A stretch of DNA of 64,000 nt from Lacrimispora xylanisolvens (GCF_002934545.1 NZ_PTJA01000007.1:62001-126000); one strand, 5' to 3'; numbered from the stretch's first letter, positions 16,822 through 26,222 are shown. Numbers and translations are program-made. Notes: generated by a model from the letters alone, not told the origin.

Positions 16822-17532
16822 TTATTCACTTAAATATGCCTTCTTAACCGAATCATCATTCATCAGTTCTTTGGCATCTCCGCTTAATACAATGGAGCCT
16901 GTTTCCAAAACGTAAGCACGGTTTGCTATGGATAACGCTTTCTTTGCATTCTGTTCCACTAAAAGTACAGTTGTGCCTGATTTATTGATTTCCTGTATGA
17001 TATCAAAGATTTCATTCACATAAATTGGTGAAAGTCCCATAGACGGCTCATCCAGTACAATAACCTTGGGGTGGCTCATGAGGGCACGTCCCATGGCAAG
17101 CATCTGCTGTTCGCCGCCGCTTAATGTACCTGCAGGCTGGTTCTTTCTTTCTAACAGTCTGGGGAAACGCTTGTAGATCATCTGAAGAGTTTCTTCAATC
17201 TCGTTCTTATCTCTTCTTGTATAGGCACCCAGTTTCAGGTTTTCATAAACGCTTAAAGCTGCGAAAACCCTTCTTCCTTCCGGAACGTGGGCCATGCCCA
17301 TGCCTACGATTTTATCCCCTCTGATTTTGGTGATATCATGACCATCAAACTGGATGTTGCCGGATGCTGCCTTAATCAGACCGGTTATTGTATGAAGAGT
17401 GGTTGTTTTACCAGCACCATTGGCACCGATCAATGCAACAATCTCCCCTTCTTTTACTTCAAAGGAAATATCTTTTAACGCCTTAATAACGCCATAATAT
17501 ACTTCCAGATTTTTTACTTCAAGTATTGCCAT
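16822..17532 (-). CDS. livF: Branched-chain amino acid ABC transporter, ATP-binding protein LivF
   Basis: LivF is one of the two ATPases of the LIV-I type high-affinity uptake system for Leu, Ile and Val. The 236-aa protein has Walker A GANGAGKTT, the family segment GMAHVPEGRRVFAALSVYEN, signature LSGGEQQMLAMGRAL and Walker B VIVLDEPSMGLSP. The frame is open to 17592, but the ATG at 17532 has AAGGAGG and begins the conserved MAILEVKNLEVYYG; the extension re-reads livG. It starts 13 bp after livG and is the last gene of the operon. Confidence 0.95.
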   Translation of the reverse strand: MAILEVKNLEVYYGVIKALKDISFEVKEGEIVALIGANGAGKTTTLHTITGLIKAASGNIQFDGHDITKIRGDKIVGMGMAHVPEGRRVFAALSVYENLKLGAYTRRDKNEIEETLQMIYKRFPRLLERKNQPAGTLSGGEQQMLAMGRALMSHPKVIVLDEPSMGLSPIYVNEIFDIIQEINKSGTTVLLVEQNAKKALSIANRAYVLETGSIVLSGDAKELMNDDSVKKAYLSE

Positions 17533-17545
17533 GTAGAAAGCCTCC

Positions 17546-18304
17546 TTATTCTCCCAGATATGCTTTGATGACTTCCGGATCATGAAGCACATCCGCTGTT
17601 TTACCCTGGGTAAGCACCTGACCGAAATTCAGCACCGTCAAACGCTCACAAATCCCGGAGACAAGCTTCATATCGTGTTCTATTAACAGAATGGTCATAT
17701 CAAAATTATCCCGTACAAAACGTATGGTATCCATCAGTTCAGCCGTTTCATTGGGATTCATACCTGCAGCCGGCTCATCAAGAAGCAGAAGCTTTGGACC
17801 AGTGGCAAGCGCTCTTGCTATCTCAAGCTTTCTCTGCTTTCCATAAGGCAGATTGGACGCAAGGGTATCCTTCTCTTTATCCAGATCAAAGACCTTTAAA
17901 AGCTCAACTGCTTTCTCATCCATCTGCTTTTCAACTTTATAATAATTAGGAAGCCTTAAAATTCCGGCAACGGTGGAATAGGGATGACTGTTGTGAAGAC
18001 CTGTTTTAACATTATCAAGAACCGTCAGATCCTTAAAAAGACGGATATTCTGAAATGTTCTCGCAATTCCGGCACGATTAATATCTACCGTTTTCTTTCC
18101 GGTAATATTGTTGCCATCCAATAATATGGTACCGGCGTTTGGTTTATAAACTCCGGTTAAAAGGTTAAAAATCGTGGTTTTTCCCGCACCGTTTGGTCCG
18201 ATCAGACCATACAGCTGTCCCTTTTCAATGGTAATGCTGAAATTATCCACGGCCCGAAGACCGCCAAATGAAATTCCAAGGTTATTAATTTCAAGTAAAG
18301 CCAT
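17546..18304 (-). CDS. livG: Branched-chain amino acid ABC transporter, ATP-binding protein LivG
   Basis: This 252-aa LivG-type ATPase pairs with LivF. Walker A is GPNGAGKTT near residue 36. The segment GIARTFQNIRLFKDLTVLDN is LivG-specific. The signature region is the variant LPYGKQRKLEIARAL and Walker B is LLLLDEPAAGMNP; the ending KTADVLHDPEVIKAYLGE is the usual LivG tail. It begins 2 bp after livM and is cytoplasmic, docked on the LivH/LivM membrane pair. Confidence 0.95.
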   Translation of the reverse strand: MALLEINNLGISFGGLRAVDNFSITIEKGQLYGLIGPNGAGKTTIFNLLTGVYKPNAGTILLDGNNITGKKTVDINRAGIARTFQNIRLFKDLTVLDNVKTGLHNSHPYSTVAGILRLPNYYKVEKQMDEKAVELLKVFDLDKEKDTLASNLPYGKQRKLEIARALATGPKLLLLDEPAAGMNPNETAELMDTIRFVRDNFDMTILLIEHDMKLVSGICERLTVLNFGQVLTQGKTADVLHDPEVIKAYLGE

Positions 18305-18306
18305 GA

Positions 18307-19383
18307 TTATACCCTCTCCTTCTTCGCCCTGTTCAAATGAAAATAACGTTTTCTGAAATCGATCAGCTTCGGACTCCAGTTAAATATCATCATGACGATC
18401 AGGATGATGGCATAAATCAGCATACGATAAGCATTTAATCCTCTTAACAGCTCAGGAAGCAGCGTCAGAATGACTGCCGCAATCATAGATCCCCGGATAT
18501 TCCCGATTCCTCCAAGTACCACAAACACCAGAATCATAATGGACTGGTTATAGCCAAAATTCTTCTGAGTGGCTGTCAGGGAAGAAAGATTATGGGAGTA
18601 TAAAACACCGGCTACTCCTGCAAGGGAGGCAGAGATGGTAAATGCCATAAGTTTATACTTGGTTATATTAATTCCAATGGATTCTGCTGCAATTCTGTTA
18701 TCGCGGACAGACATGATTGCACGTCCGGATCTGGAATTGATCAGGTTAAGGACAATAAAGAGGGTAATTAAGGTAAGAATTACACCTATGGCGAAGGTGG
18801 AATTTTTCGGTGTACCGGTAATTCCCTGTGCGCCATTTAATATGATTGTTCCGCTTTTTTCCATCTTAAGAGCCATGGCATTTTTCATGGAAAAATGAAA
18901 TCCGTTTGAATCCTTTCCAAGATAAAGTACATTCACAACGTTCTTAATAATTTCGCCAAAAGCCAGTGTTACAATTGCCAGATAGTCACCTCTCAGCCTT
19001 AAAACAGGGATTCCCACAACAATACCGGCAGCTGCAGCTGCTGCTGCGCCCACTAGAATTGCAAAGAAAAAACGAATGCCTGCACTGGGTATGGATTCCA
19101 TCATGGAGATGGAGAATATAGAGCTGGCAAACGCTCCCATACACATAAAACCTGCATGACCAAGGCTGAGTTCTCCCAGAATACCAACAGTCAGATTCAA
19201 AGAAATCGCCATAATGCTGTAAATACAAAGAGGCACTAAAAGACCCTTCATCAGACTGCTGACCTGTCCAGCAGAAATTAATATCTGTACAATAATAAAT
19301 GCTGCAATTACAATGCTGTAAGTAATTAAATTTGTTTTAAATGTTTTATCAATATGAAACTTTTTTGCTGTACTTTTTTCCAT
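18307..19383 (-). CDS. livM: Branched-chain amino acid ABC transporter, permease LivM
   Basis: LivM is the larger of the two inner-membrane subunits. The protein is about 358 aa with 8-10 hydrophobic segments. Family motifs are GELSLGHAGFMCMGAF in the first third and NRIAAESIGINITKYKLMAF in the cytoplasmic coupling loop. The frame opens at a GTG (19392), but the ATG at 19383 with AGGTGG is better spaced and still follows livH by only 9 bp. The positively charged N-terminus (STAKKFHIDKTFKTN) precedes the first span. Confidence 0.93.
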   Translation of the reverse strand: MEKSTAKKFHIDKTFKTNLITYSIVIAAFIIVQILISAGQVSSLMKGLLVPLCIYSIMAISLNLTVGILGELSLGHAGFMCMGAFASSIFSISMMESIPSAGIRFFFAILVGAAAAAAAGIVVGIPVLRLRGDYLAIVTLAFGEIIKNVVNVLYLGKDSNGFHFSMKNAMALKMEKSGTIILNGAQGITGTPKNSTFAIGVILTLITLFIVLNLINSRSGRAIMSVRDNRIAAESIGINITKYKLMAFTISASLAGVAGVLYSHNLSSLTATQKNFGYNQSIMILVFVVLGGIGNIRGSMIAAVILTLLPELLRGLNAYRMLIYAIILIVMMIFNWSPKLIDFRKRYFHLNRAKKERV

Positions 19384-19392
19384 TTCGTCCAC

Positions 19393-20277
19393 CTATACTT
19401 TCTCGTTGATCTTCTTGCCGAGAATACCGGTAGGCTTCACAAGAAGGACAACGATGAGAACTGCAAAAACGATGGCATCGGAAAGCTGGGATGAAATGTA
19501 AGCCTTGCTTAAGTTTTCAATCACACCCAGAAGCAGGCCTCCGATTAATGCACCGGGAATAGAACCGATTCCACCAAATACAGCAGCTACGAATGCCTTA
19601 ATTCCAGGCATGGAACCGGTATATGGAGTAAGGGTCGGATAGGCGGAGCAAAGAAGTGCACCTGCAATGGCAGCCAGAGCAGAACCAATTGCAAAGGTAA
19701 GTGCAATGGTGCCGTCTACATTAATTCCCATCAGCTGGGCTGCGCCCTTGTCTTCGGATACTGCCAGCATGGCCTGTCCTGCTCTTGTCTTCTTAATGAA
19801 TGTAGTCAGACCAATCATTATGACAACACAGCTGATAATTGTAACGATGGTCTCTCCGGAGATCGTAAGCTTTCCATCTGCCAGCTTTAATGCCGGAACT
19901 GTTACAACAGAGGTAAAGGACTTTGGATTGGAACCAAAAACAAGCAGTGCGATGTTTTGAAGCAGGTAGCTCACACCGATTGCCGTAATCAGAACTGCCA
20001 GAGGACTTGCCATACGTAAAGGACGATAAGCGACGCCCTCAATGACCACGCCCAATACAGTACATAGAATAACCGCAAGGAGAATGCCCGCAACAGGACC
20101 TAAGCCCATTGTGCTGACAACTGTGAACACCACGTATCCTCCAATCATAATAACATCGCCATGAGCAAAGTTAAGCATCTTGGCAATGCCATATACCATG
20201 GTATATCCAAGAGCAATGATTGCATAAACACTGCCAAGGCTTAAACCATTAATAAAATAGGATATGAAACTCATCAT
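19393..20277 (-). CDS. livH: Branched-chain amino acid ABC transporter, permease LivH
   Basis: LivH is the partner permease, about 294 aa with roughly eight spans. Family motifs are GSVYAIIALGYTMVYGIAKM and NFAHGDVIMIGGYV near the N-terminus, and the coupling loop SEDKGAAQLMGINVD. The ATG at 20277 is preceded by GAGGTG at seven bases, so I prefer it over the open frame from 20292. It is separated from livJ by a strong hairpin at 20325-20349, which should lower its expression relative to the binding protein. Confidence 0.94.
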   Translation of the reverse strand: MMSFISYFINGLSLGSVYAIIALGYTMVYGIAKMLNFAHGDVIMIGGYVVFTVVSTMGLGPVAGILLAVILCTVLGVVIEGVAYRPLRMASPLAVLITAIGVSYLLQNIALLVFGSNPKSFTSVVTVPALKLADGKLTISGETIVTIISCVVIMIGLTTFIKKTRAGQAMLAVSEDKGAAQLMGINVDGTIALTFAIGSALAAIAGALLCSAYPTLTPYTGSMPGIKAFVAAVFGGIGSIPGALIGGLLLGVIENLSKAYISSQLSDAIVFAVLIVVLLVKPTGILGKKINEKV

Positions 20278-20324
20278 ACCAACGCACCTCATTCGTCTTT
20301 ATTCAAGAAAATTATATCAAAGAA

Positions 20325-20349
20325 GAGGGTCGTCCCTTGGACGGCCCTC
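20325..20349 (-). terminator. Intercistronic hairpin between livJ and livH (attenuator/processing signal)
   Basis: An 11-bp stem pairs GAGGGTCGTCC (20325-20335) with GGACGGCCCTC (20339-20349), including one G-U pair. On the minus strand it lies 12 bp after the livJ stop and is followed by T-rich sequence without a clean run of T. It probably acts as a partial terminator or a 3'-protecting stem. Confidence 0.7.
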
Positions 20350-20361
20350 CAGCGGGTCATT

Positions 20362-21591
20362 TTACATTGCTGTATAAACGCCGTTTACAATTTTTACTGC
20401 TTTTGGAGCCTTATCCGGTTCTCCGTCTGCAGACCATTTCATATTTTCACCGGTCAGACCGTTGATAGAAATCTCAGTCATTGCAGTTTTTAACTTATCA
20501 CAGATTGCGGAAGCGTCCATATCTGCTGTAACACCAGCTTTTTCAGCTGCTGCCTTTACAGCGTAAACTGCATCATATGCATCTGCTGCAAACTGGTTTG
20601 GAGTCTCATTGTATTTCTCTTTAAAAGAAGTTACAAATTTCTGAGTAAGATCATCCTTTGCATCAGCTGCAAAAGGTGTTAAAAGCATTACATTCTCAGC
20701 AAGTTTTGTATCAAAATTCTCTACTGTAAGAAGTCCGTCAAGACCATCACAGCCAAAGAATGCAGGAGCATATCCCATCTGTTTCGCCTGGGCAAGAATT
20801 AAAGCTGCCTGGGAATAGTAAATAGGAAGGAAAACAAGTTCTGCACCGGAATCCTGTGCTTTCTGAAGCTGTACAGAGAAGTTTGTGTTGTTATCTGCTG
20901 TAAATGCTTCATCAGATGCAATTTCAATGCCCTGATTTGCTGCTTCGGATATAAATTTGTCATGAATACCAGATGAGTAAACATCAGAGCTGTCATAAAT
21001 AACTGCTACTTTAGTCGCCAGTTTGTTTTCACCGATGTACTGTGCGGAAGCGGCACCCTGGTTTGGATCTGAGAAACATACACGGAACTGATTTTCGAAC
21101 TTGGTACAGTCTACTGCAGATCCGGATGGGGTTAACTGGAACATATTATCGTTGCTTGATTCAGCTCCAACTGCAATACAGGGAGCGGAAGTAACTGTTC
21201 CTACCAGTAACTGCATACCCCAGTCTTTTAAGGTATTGTAAGCATTCACTGATTTTTCCGTATCATTCTCGTCATCCTGGAAATTAAATTCAATCTTTGC
21301 TCCGTTAATACCGCCGTTTGCATTGATTTCATTCACTGCCAGTTCTGCGCCATTCTTTACAGCCTGTCCGTAAATTGCAGTACTACCACTGATTGGGCCG
21401 ATCCCGCCGATCTTAATTGTGCCCTCTCCTGTTGCTGCGCCGCCGGCTGCGGTGGTCTGTGCTTCACCCTTGGTTTCTGTTCCAGCTGCGGTTGTGCCCT
21501 CAGAAGCTTTACCGCTTCCGCAGGCAGTTAAAGATGCCGCCATGGCGATTGCCAAACCAAGACTCAGTAACTTTTTCATAGATTTTTTCAC
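20362..21591 (-). CDS. livJ: Branched-chain amino acid ABC transporter, substrate-binding lipoprotein
   Basis: This 409-aa extracellular solute-binding protein of the Leu/Ile/Val type (periplasmic-binding-protein type I fold) captures substrate for LivHM. The signal peptide ends in the lipobox SLTACGSG, followed by a low-complexity Thr/Ala/Gly linker. The mature part starts IKIGGIGPISGSTAIYGQ, with the typical NEINANGGINGAKIEF. The GTG at 21591, with AGGAGG eight bases before it, is the likely start rather than the open frame from 21630. A strong promoter lies directly upstream. Substrate range within the branched-chain or amide group cannot be told from sequence. Confidence 0.93.
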   Translation of the reverse strand: MKKSMKKLLSLGLAIAMAASLTACGSGKASEGTTAAGTETKGEAQTTAAGGAATGEGTIKIGGIGPISGSTAIYGQAVKNGAELAVNEINANGGINGAKIEFNFQDDENDTEKSVNAYNTLKDWGMQLLVGTVTSAPCIAVGAESSNDNMFQLTPSGSAVDCTKFENQFRVCFSDPNQGAASAQYIGENKLATKVAVIYDSSDVYSSGIHDKFISEAANQGIEIASDEAFTADNNTNFSVQLQKAQDSGAELVFLPIYYSQAALILAQAKQMGYAPAFFGCDGLDGLLTVENFDTKLAENVMLLTPFAADAKDDLTQKFVTSFKEKYNETPNQFAADAYDAVYAVKAAAEKAGVTADMDASAICDKLKTAMTEISINGLTGENMKWSADGEPDKAPKAVKIVNGVYTAM

Positions 21592-21634
21592 AATCCATTC
21601 CTCCTCATGAAACAATTTTATATACGACACATTA

Positions 21635-21646
21635 ACGTTGTAACGT
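21635..21646. promoter_or_regulatory. Inverted repeat just downstream of the liv promoter (candidate operator)
   Basis: ACGTT (21635-21639) and AACGT (21642-21646) form an inverted repeat with a 2-bp centre. It lies 14-25 bp downstream of the -10, around +7 to +18 of the expected transcript, where a bound repressor would block initiation or early elongation. Confidence 0.35.
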
Positions 21647-21659
21647 ATACATAGTCTTT

Positions 21660-21688
21660 ATAATAGAATGGCTTTTAAAAAATGTCAA
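21660..21688 (-). promoter_or_regulatory. Strong vegetative promoter of the liv operon
   Basis: A consensus TTGACA (21683-21688) and TATTAT (21660-21665) on the minus strand are spaced by exactly 17 bp. The region around it is very A/T-rich. Confidence 0.85.
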
Positions 21689-21731
21689 TCTAATTTTGTT
21701 TTAAAATAATAAAATAAAGTCTACTTTTGGA

Positions 21732-22739
21732 TTATTCCCACGGAATATCAGAACTTTCAATCGTTTTATCCCGAAGCATCAAATCCCGCACCGCCTCAGA
21801 TGCAGACTTGCCCTCAAAAAGCACCGCGTTTACCTGCTCCACAATAGGCATGGACACCTCATATTTCTGTGACAGAGCAAGTGCGGCCTTTGCGGAGTAA
21901 ATACCTTCCACTACCATTTTTACTTCGCTGGTTGCCTCTTCCATGGTCTTACCCTGACCCATGAGAATTCCTGCTCTCCGGTTCCGGCTGTGCATGCTGG
22001 CACAGGTTACAATCAGGTCACCAATACCGGACAAACCGCCAAACGTCTGAATCTTTCCACCCATAGCCGTACCCAGTCTTGAAATTTCAGCGATGCCTCT
22101 TGTAATTAAAGCAGCCTTCGTATTATCTCCATAACCCAGTCCGTCTGCAATACCCGCTGCCAGTGCAATTACATTCTTTAAAGACCCGCCAAGCTCAATT
22201 CCTAAAATATCAGGGCTTGTATAAACCCGGAATACCTCACTCATAAAGAGACTCTGAATGTATTCGGCTGTCTTTTTCGTTGTTGCACCTGCCACACAGG
22301 TGGTAGGAAGGCTCTTACTTACTTCCTCCGCATGACTTGGGCCGGATAACACAGCTACGTCAGCCATAGGAAGTTCTTCTTCCAGAATCTCTGATAATGT
22401 CATCAGACTGGATTCTTCAATTCCTTTTGCTACATTTACAACCACCTGACCATAACGGCAGAACGGATTCATCCGCTTTGCCGTTGATCTCACGTAAACA
22501 GAAGGTACTGCTGTGACAAGCAGATCTTTTCCTGTCATGGTTTCTTCCAGATCCTCTGTAAATACCATATGATCCGGAAGTACAAGGTCTGGAAGTGTAT
22601 GATGGCGGTGGGTCTGCTGCATCTCCCTTATTTCCTCCGGTAAAGCAGACCACACCATTACCTCATGTCCATTATTATATAGAAGTACAGACAATGCCAT
22701 ACCCCAGCTGCCTGATCCGATGATTCCAATTTTAGCCAT
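21732..22739 (-). CDS. gpsA: Glycerol-3-phosphate dehydrogenase [NAD(P)+]
   Basis: GpsA reduces dihydroxyacetone phosphate to sn-glycerol 3-phosphate, the backbone for phospholipids. The 335-aa protein has the nucleotide-binding motif GSGSWG at residues 8-13, the substrate motif NVAKGIE, and the catalytic-domain segment ELGGSLKNVIALAAGIADGL. The frame is open to 22796, but the ATG at 22739 follows GAGGTG and begins the conserved MAKIGIIGSG. It sits 10 bp after plsY, whose enzyme uses its product, so the pair forms a lipid module. Confidence 0.96.
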   Translation of the reverse strand: MAKIGIIGSGSWGMALSVLLYNNGHEVMVWSALPEEIREMQQTHRHHTLPDLVLPDHMVFTEDLEETMTGKDLLVTAVPSVYVRSTAKRMNPFCRYGQVVVNVAKGIEESSLMTLSEILEEELPMADVAVLSGPSHAEEVSKSLPTTCVAGATTKKTAEYIQSLFMSEVFRVYTSPDILGIELGGSLKNVIALAAGIADGLGYGDNTKAALITRGIAEISRLGTAMGGKIQTFGGLSGIGDLIVTCASMHSRNRRAGILMGQGKTMEEATSEVKMVVEGIYSAKAALALSQKYEVSMPIVEQVNAVLFEGKSASEAVRDLMLRDKTIESSDIPWE

Positions 22740-22749
22740 ATGACTCACC

Positions 22750-23394
22750 TCATTTTGTTTTTCCGGATCCAAAAGATATTTTATTTTCTTTGCCATGAAT
22801 CAGTCTGCCGATATTCGCCCGGTGGCGCCAGAACGCCTGACCGCTGATTAAAGCCGCAACTATGTAAAATTCCGGCAGAAGATTCTGACCAATTCCGTAT
22901 GCGCCCATGGATCCAAATACACACATCCAGATAAGGAATATAGTTGCTACAACCAGTGAACCAAGAGATACGTATCTCGTAATTAACACAATTAATATAA
23001 AAGAAGTCAGACACAGGAGCGTCATTCTTAAATCTGCCGCCATAATAAGACCTGCTGTGGCCGCAATTCCCTTTCCACCTTTAAACTGCAGATAGAAGGG
23101 ATAATTATGACCCAGAATGACACCAAAACCGGTATACAAAATCAAAAGATAAATCATCTCCGGCTGATTCTGAAACACCAGACGGACTGCCAGGCAGGGA
23201 AGCAACGACTTTAAAAAATCACCGAAAAAGACCACAGCTCCTGCTTTTGGTCCCATAACCCGCAGCGCATTGGTGGTGCCGGAATTTCCGCTTCCGTATT
23301 TTCTGATATCAATTTTATGTGTTTTCCCGTAAAAATAACCGGATTGCAACAGTCCGCAAAGGTATCCTGCAATAAGGCAGATCATTCTTTCCAT
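22750..23394 (-). CDS. plsY: Glycerol-3-phosphate acyltransferase PlsY
   Basis: PlsY transfers an acyl group from acyl-phosphate to glycerol 3-phosphate, the first step of membrane phospholipid synthesis. The 214-aa membrane protein shows the three family motifs: GSGNSGTTNALR, GHNYPFYLQFKGGKGIA (glycerol-phosphate loop) and a C-terminal FWRHRANIGRLIHGKE. About five spans are visible. It begins 2 bp after der and is followed by gpsA. Confidence 0.96.
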   Translation of the reverse strand: MERMICLIAGYLCGLLQSGYFYGKTHKIDIRKYGSGNSGTTNALRVMGPKAGAVVFFGDFLKSLLPCLAVRLVFQNQPEMIYLLILYTGFGVILGHNYPFYLQFKGGKGIAATAGLIMAADLRMTLLCLTSFILIVLITRYVSLGSLVVATIFLIWMCVFGSMGAYGIGQNLLPEFYIVAALISGQAFWRHRANIGRLIHGKENKISFGSGKTK

Positions 23395-23396
23395 AA

Positions 23397-24725
23397 TTAT
23401 TGTTCCTTTCCGCTCCGCTCTCTATAAATAAATTTTAAGGAGGTTCCCTTAAATCCAAACGCATCCCTGATCTTGTTCTCAAGATATCTTGTGTAGGAGA
23501 AATGGGTGAGTTCTTTATCGTTTATAAAGATGACAAAGGTCGGCGGCTTAACGGCTACCTGGGTCATATAATAAAGTCTGAGACGCTTGCCTTTATCCGA
23601 AGGCGGCTGCTGAAGAGCGACTGCTTCCGTCATAATTTCGTTTAAAACTCCGGTTGCTACACGAAGAGTCTGATTCTCACGAACCATATCGATCAATTCA
23701 AACAATTTACTCATTCTCTGTCCGGTCTTAGCTGAGATAAAGATAAATTCCGCATAAGGCATAAAGGAAAGAGTATCTTTAATCTTTTTGGTGTATTCAT
23801 AAATGGTCTTGTCATTTTTCTCAATGGCATCCCACTTGTTCACAGCCACAATAATTCCCTTGCCCCGTTCATGGGCAATTCCTGCGATCTTGGCATCCTG
23901 TTCGGTAACGCCCTCTTCTGCGTCAATTACAACTACCACCACATCGGCCCGCTCGACAGCTGTTACAGTACGGATTATGCTGTAACGCTCCAGTTCTTCT
24001 TTGATTTTACTCTTTCTTCTCAGTCCGGCCGTATCAATAAATACGTATTCCGTGCCATTATGGACGATCTCCGTATCTACGGCATCTCTGGTGGTTCCTG
24101 CAATATTGGATACGATAACCCGGTTTTCACCCAGAAGCTGATTAATTATAGAAGATTTACCAACATTTGGTTTTCCCACAATGGCAATTCTTGGGCGGTC
24201 ATCATCTTCCTCTTCTGCCTGGAATGTGCCGAAATGCTTGGCAACCTCATCAAGCAGATCACCTAATCCCAGTCTGGAAGCTGCTGATACCGGAATGGGA
24301 TCTCCGATTCCCAGATTATAAAATTCATATACATCATTGCCAAACTTCTGGAAGCTGTCTACCTTATTCACTGCAAGAACAACCGGTTTTTTGGATTTGC
24401 GAAGCATATCTGCCACCTTTGAATCCGCATCTACCAGACCCTGGCGTACATCCACAATAAATACGATAACATCTGCTGTAGCAATGGCAATCTCTGCCTG
24501 TTCCCTCATCTGGGAAAGAATGACATCGCTGCTGTCCGGTTCAATTCCGCCTGTATCAATCAGGGTAAAATTCATATTCAGCCAGGTACAGTCAGCATAA
24601 ATACGGTCTCTGGTCACTCCCGGTGTATCCTTTACAATGGAAATGGTCTCACCGGCTAAAACATTAAACAGCGTAGACTTTCCCACATTGGGGCGGCCTA
24701 CGATGGCTACTACTGGTTTACTCAT
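23397..24725 (-). CDS. der: Ribosome biogenesis GTPase Der (EngA)
   Basis: Der is an essential double GTPase for 50S subunit assembly. The 442-aa protein has two G domains: GRPNVGKST at about residues 10-18 with DTGGIEPDS and NKVD, and GKPNVGKSS near residue 185 with [10 protein letters not shown] and NKWD. The C-terminal KH-like domain ends in [20 protein letters not shown]. The gene starts 3 bp after the radical SAM gene upstream. The order der-plsY-gpsA is common in Firmicutes. Confidence 0.97.
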   Translation of the reverse strand: MSKPVVAIVGRPNVGKSTLFNVLAGETISIVKDTPGVTRDRIYADCTWLNMNFTLIDTGGIEPDSSDVILSQMREQAEIAIATADVIVFIVDVRQGLVDADSKVADMLRKSKKPVVLAVNKVDSFQKFGNDVYEFYNLGIGDPIPVSAASRLGLGDLLDEVAKHFGTFQAEEEDDDRPRIAIVGKPNVGKSSIINQLLGENRVIVSNIAGTTRDAVDTEIVHNGTEYVFIDTAGLRRKSKIKEELERYSIIRTVTAVERADVVVVVIDAEEGVTEQDAKIAGIAHERGKGIIVAVNKWDAIEKNDKTIYEYTKKIKDTLSFMPYAEFIFISAKTGQRMSKLFELIDMVRENQTLRVATGVLNEIMTEAVALQQPPSDKGKRLRLYYMTQVAVKPPTFVIFINDKELTHFSYTRYLENKIRDAFGFKGTSLKFIYRERSGKEQ

Positions 24726-24728
24726 ATA

Positions 24729-26087
24729 TTATATCTCCTTTAATTCATATCCGTCATAAGAAGGTTTTTTATTATTTACGTATCCTAAAACAGCGTTAAC
24801 GAAATCCTGACCGCTTGATTTTACAATATCTACCTGTACTTGTAAAGCATTTTGTACATCCTGACGGGTCAGATCATCAAGAAATACCTCTTCTCCGCTG
24901 CGAAACATACACTCAGGGAGGAGAAGTCTCTTCCCAAGTGGTTTTCCCTTCAGCTGGGCAATCAAATCCTGACCGGTAATTAAACCCGCAACGGTAATCT
25001 GCTCCCCAAAGAAATGATTGACAATGGGGTAGACATGAATGGTTCGTCCCGGGAACTTATCACTTACCAGTCGTGCATGCTGCTCAATAAATGGGGCTGC
25101 AAGGGTTCCCGTGGCAATGGAAAGTTCCTCTGCTGCATCAACTGCCGCTTCTTCTTTCAGGGCATCTTTCACCTCAGTCTCTAAAAGCCGCAGCATACCC
25201 ACGCCGTTCTCCAGCTGAATATAGCCGTCATATCTTGTTTCCTCCGGCATAGGCCTCTCAGCCAAAATGTAAAACTCATCACTGGCATGGATAAAATGGC
25301 TGCCATATTCTTTATAAAGCTTTTTCTGCCATCGTTCCACGATCTCTAAAACGGATACGGCATCCTCTTTCTCAATGGGGCTTAATGGAAACAGACCGTC
25401 TCTGAATTTGGATACGCCTACCGGCACAATGGAGACGCTTTCCATGTAGGGCAGATACTTTGACAAATCACTTATGGTTCGTTCCAGTTCTTCTTTGTCA
25501 TTCACCCCTTTGCAGAGCACAATCTGCCCATTCATGGATACTCCTGCCTCATACAGCCGGTCAATCTTTGAAAGGGCTTCTCCCGCAAACCGGTTATGAA
25601 GCATCCTGCATCTTAACTCCGGGTTTGTGGTGTGTACTGATATATTAATCGGTGCCAGTTTAAACTCTATGATCCGCGCAATATCGTGTTCACTCATGTT
25701 GGTTAAAGTGACATAGTTTCCCTGTAAGAATGAAAGCCTGGAATCGTCGTCTTTAAAATAAAGGGTATCCCTCATTCCAGGAGGCATCTGGTCAATAAAG
25801 CAGAAAATGCAGTTATTCCTGCAGGTACGGTACTCACTCATCAGACCATTCTCGAAGGTAAGACCTAAATCTTCATATTGGTTCTCTATTTCTAATTCCC
25901 ACTCTTCTCCGTTTTTCTTCCTTACGGTCATAAGAATGGATTCACTGTTTACATAATACTCATAATCGAAGATGTCTTCCAGTTCATGTCCGTCGATGGA
26001 AAGAACTTCATCTCCTGGTTCCAGTTCCAGTTCTTCTGCAATAGAACCGGTGTCTACAGCTTTTATAACATGTCCTCTTTTGCTCAT
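24729..26087 (-). CDS. DUF512 radical SAM protein with N-terminal PDZ-like domain
   Basis: This 452-aa protein starts with a PDZ-like domain (IKAVDTGSIAEELELEPGDE). A radical SAM-like region follows with the cluster motif C-x3-C-x2-C in CRNNCIFCFIDQMPPGM and the SAM-binding run GNYVTLTNM. The C-terminal DUF512 part includes LITGQDLIAQLKGKPLGKRL. Proteins of this family are conserved next to der in Clostridia and in some other lineages; their substrate is unknown. The start at 26087 has an AAAGG site at the far end of the normal distance. It heads the der-plsY-gpsA operon behind its own promoter. Confidence 0.9.
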   Translation of the reverse strand: MSKRGHVIKAVDTGSIAEELELEPGDEVLSIDGHELEDIFDYEYYVNSESILMTVRKKNGEEWELEIENQYEDLGLTFENGLMSEYRTCRNNCIFCFIDQMPPGMRDTLYFKDDDSRLSFLQGNYVTLTNMSEHDIARIIEFKLAPINISVHTTNPELRCRMLHNRFAGEALSKIDRLYEAGVSMNGQIVLCKGVNDKEELERTISDLSKYLPYMESVSIVPVGVSKFRDGLFPLSPIEKEDAVSVLEIVERWQKKLYKEYGSHFIHASDEFYILAERPMPEETRYDGYIQLENGVGMLRLLETEVKDALKEEAAVDAAEELSIATGTLAAPFIEQHARLVSDKFPGRTIHVYPIVNHFFGEQITVAGLITGQDLIAQLKGKPLGKRLLLPECMFRSGEEVFLDDLTRQDVQNALQVQVDIVKSSGQDFVNAVLGYVNNKKPSYDGYELKEI

Positions 26088-26120
26088 TTCTATATTTACC
26101 TTTCTGCAGCTATCTTTTAT

Positions 26121-26149
26121 ATCATAACAAGATTGTCACTCTTTGTAAA
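26121..26149 (-). promoter_or_regulatory. Promoter of the DUF512-der-plsY-gpsA operon
   Basis: TTTACA (26144-26149) and TATGAT (26121-26126) on the minus strand are spaced 17 bp, 34 bp upstream of the DUF512 start. It is back-to-back with the prs promoter. Confidence 0.7.
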
Positions 26150-26192
26150 GGAAGCGTTTTTTGTTTTTTTCACTGAAATACAGGAAAGACTA

Positions 26193-26222
26193 TTGACGCA
26201 TTCTGTCATTCAATGGTATAAA
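26193..26222 (+). promoter_or_regulatory. Promoter of prs
   Basis: TTGACG (26193-26198) and TATAAA (26217-26222) are spaced 18 bp, about 70 bp upstream of the prs start. Confidence 0.7.
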
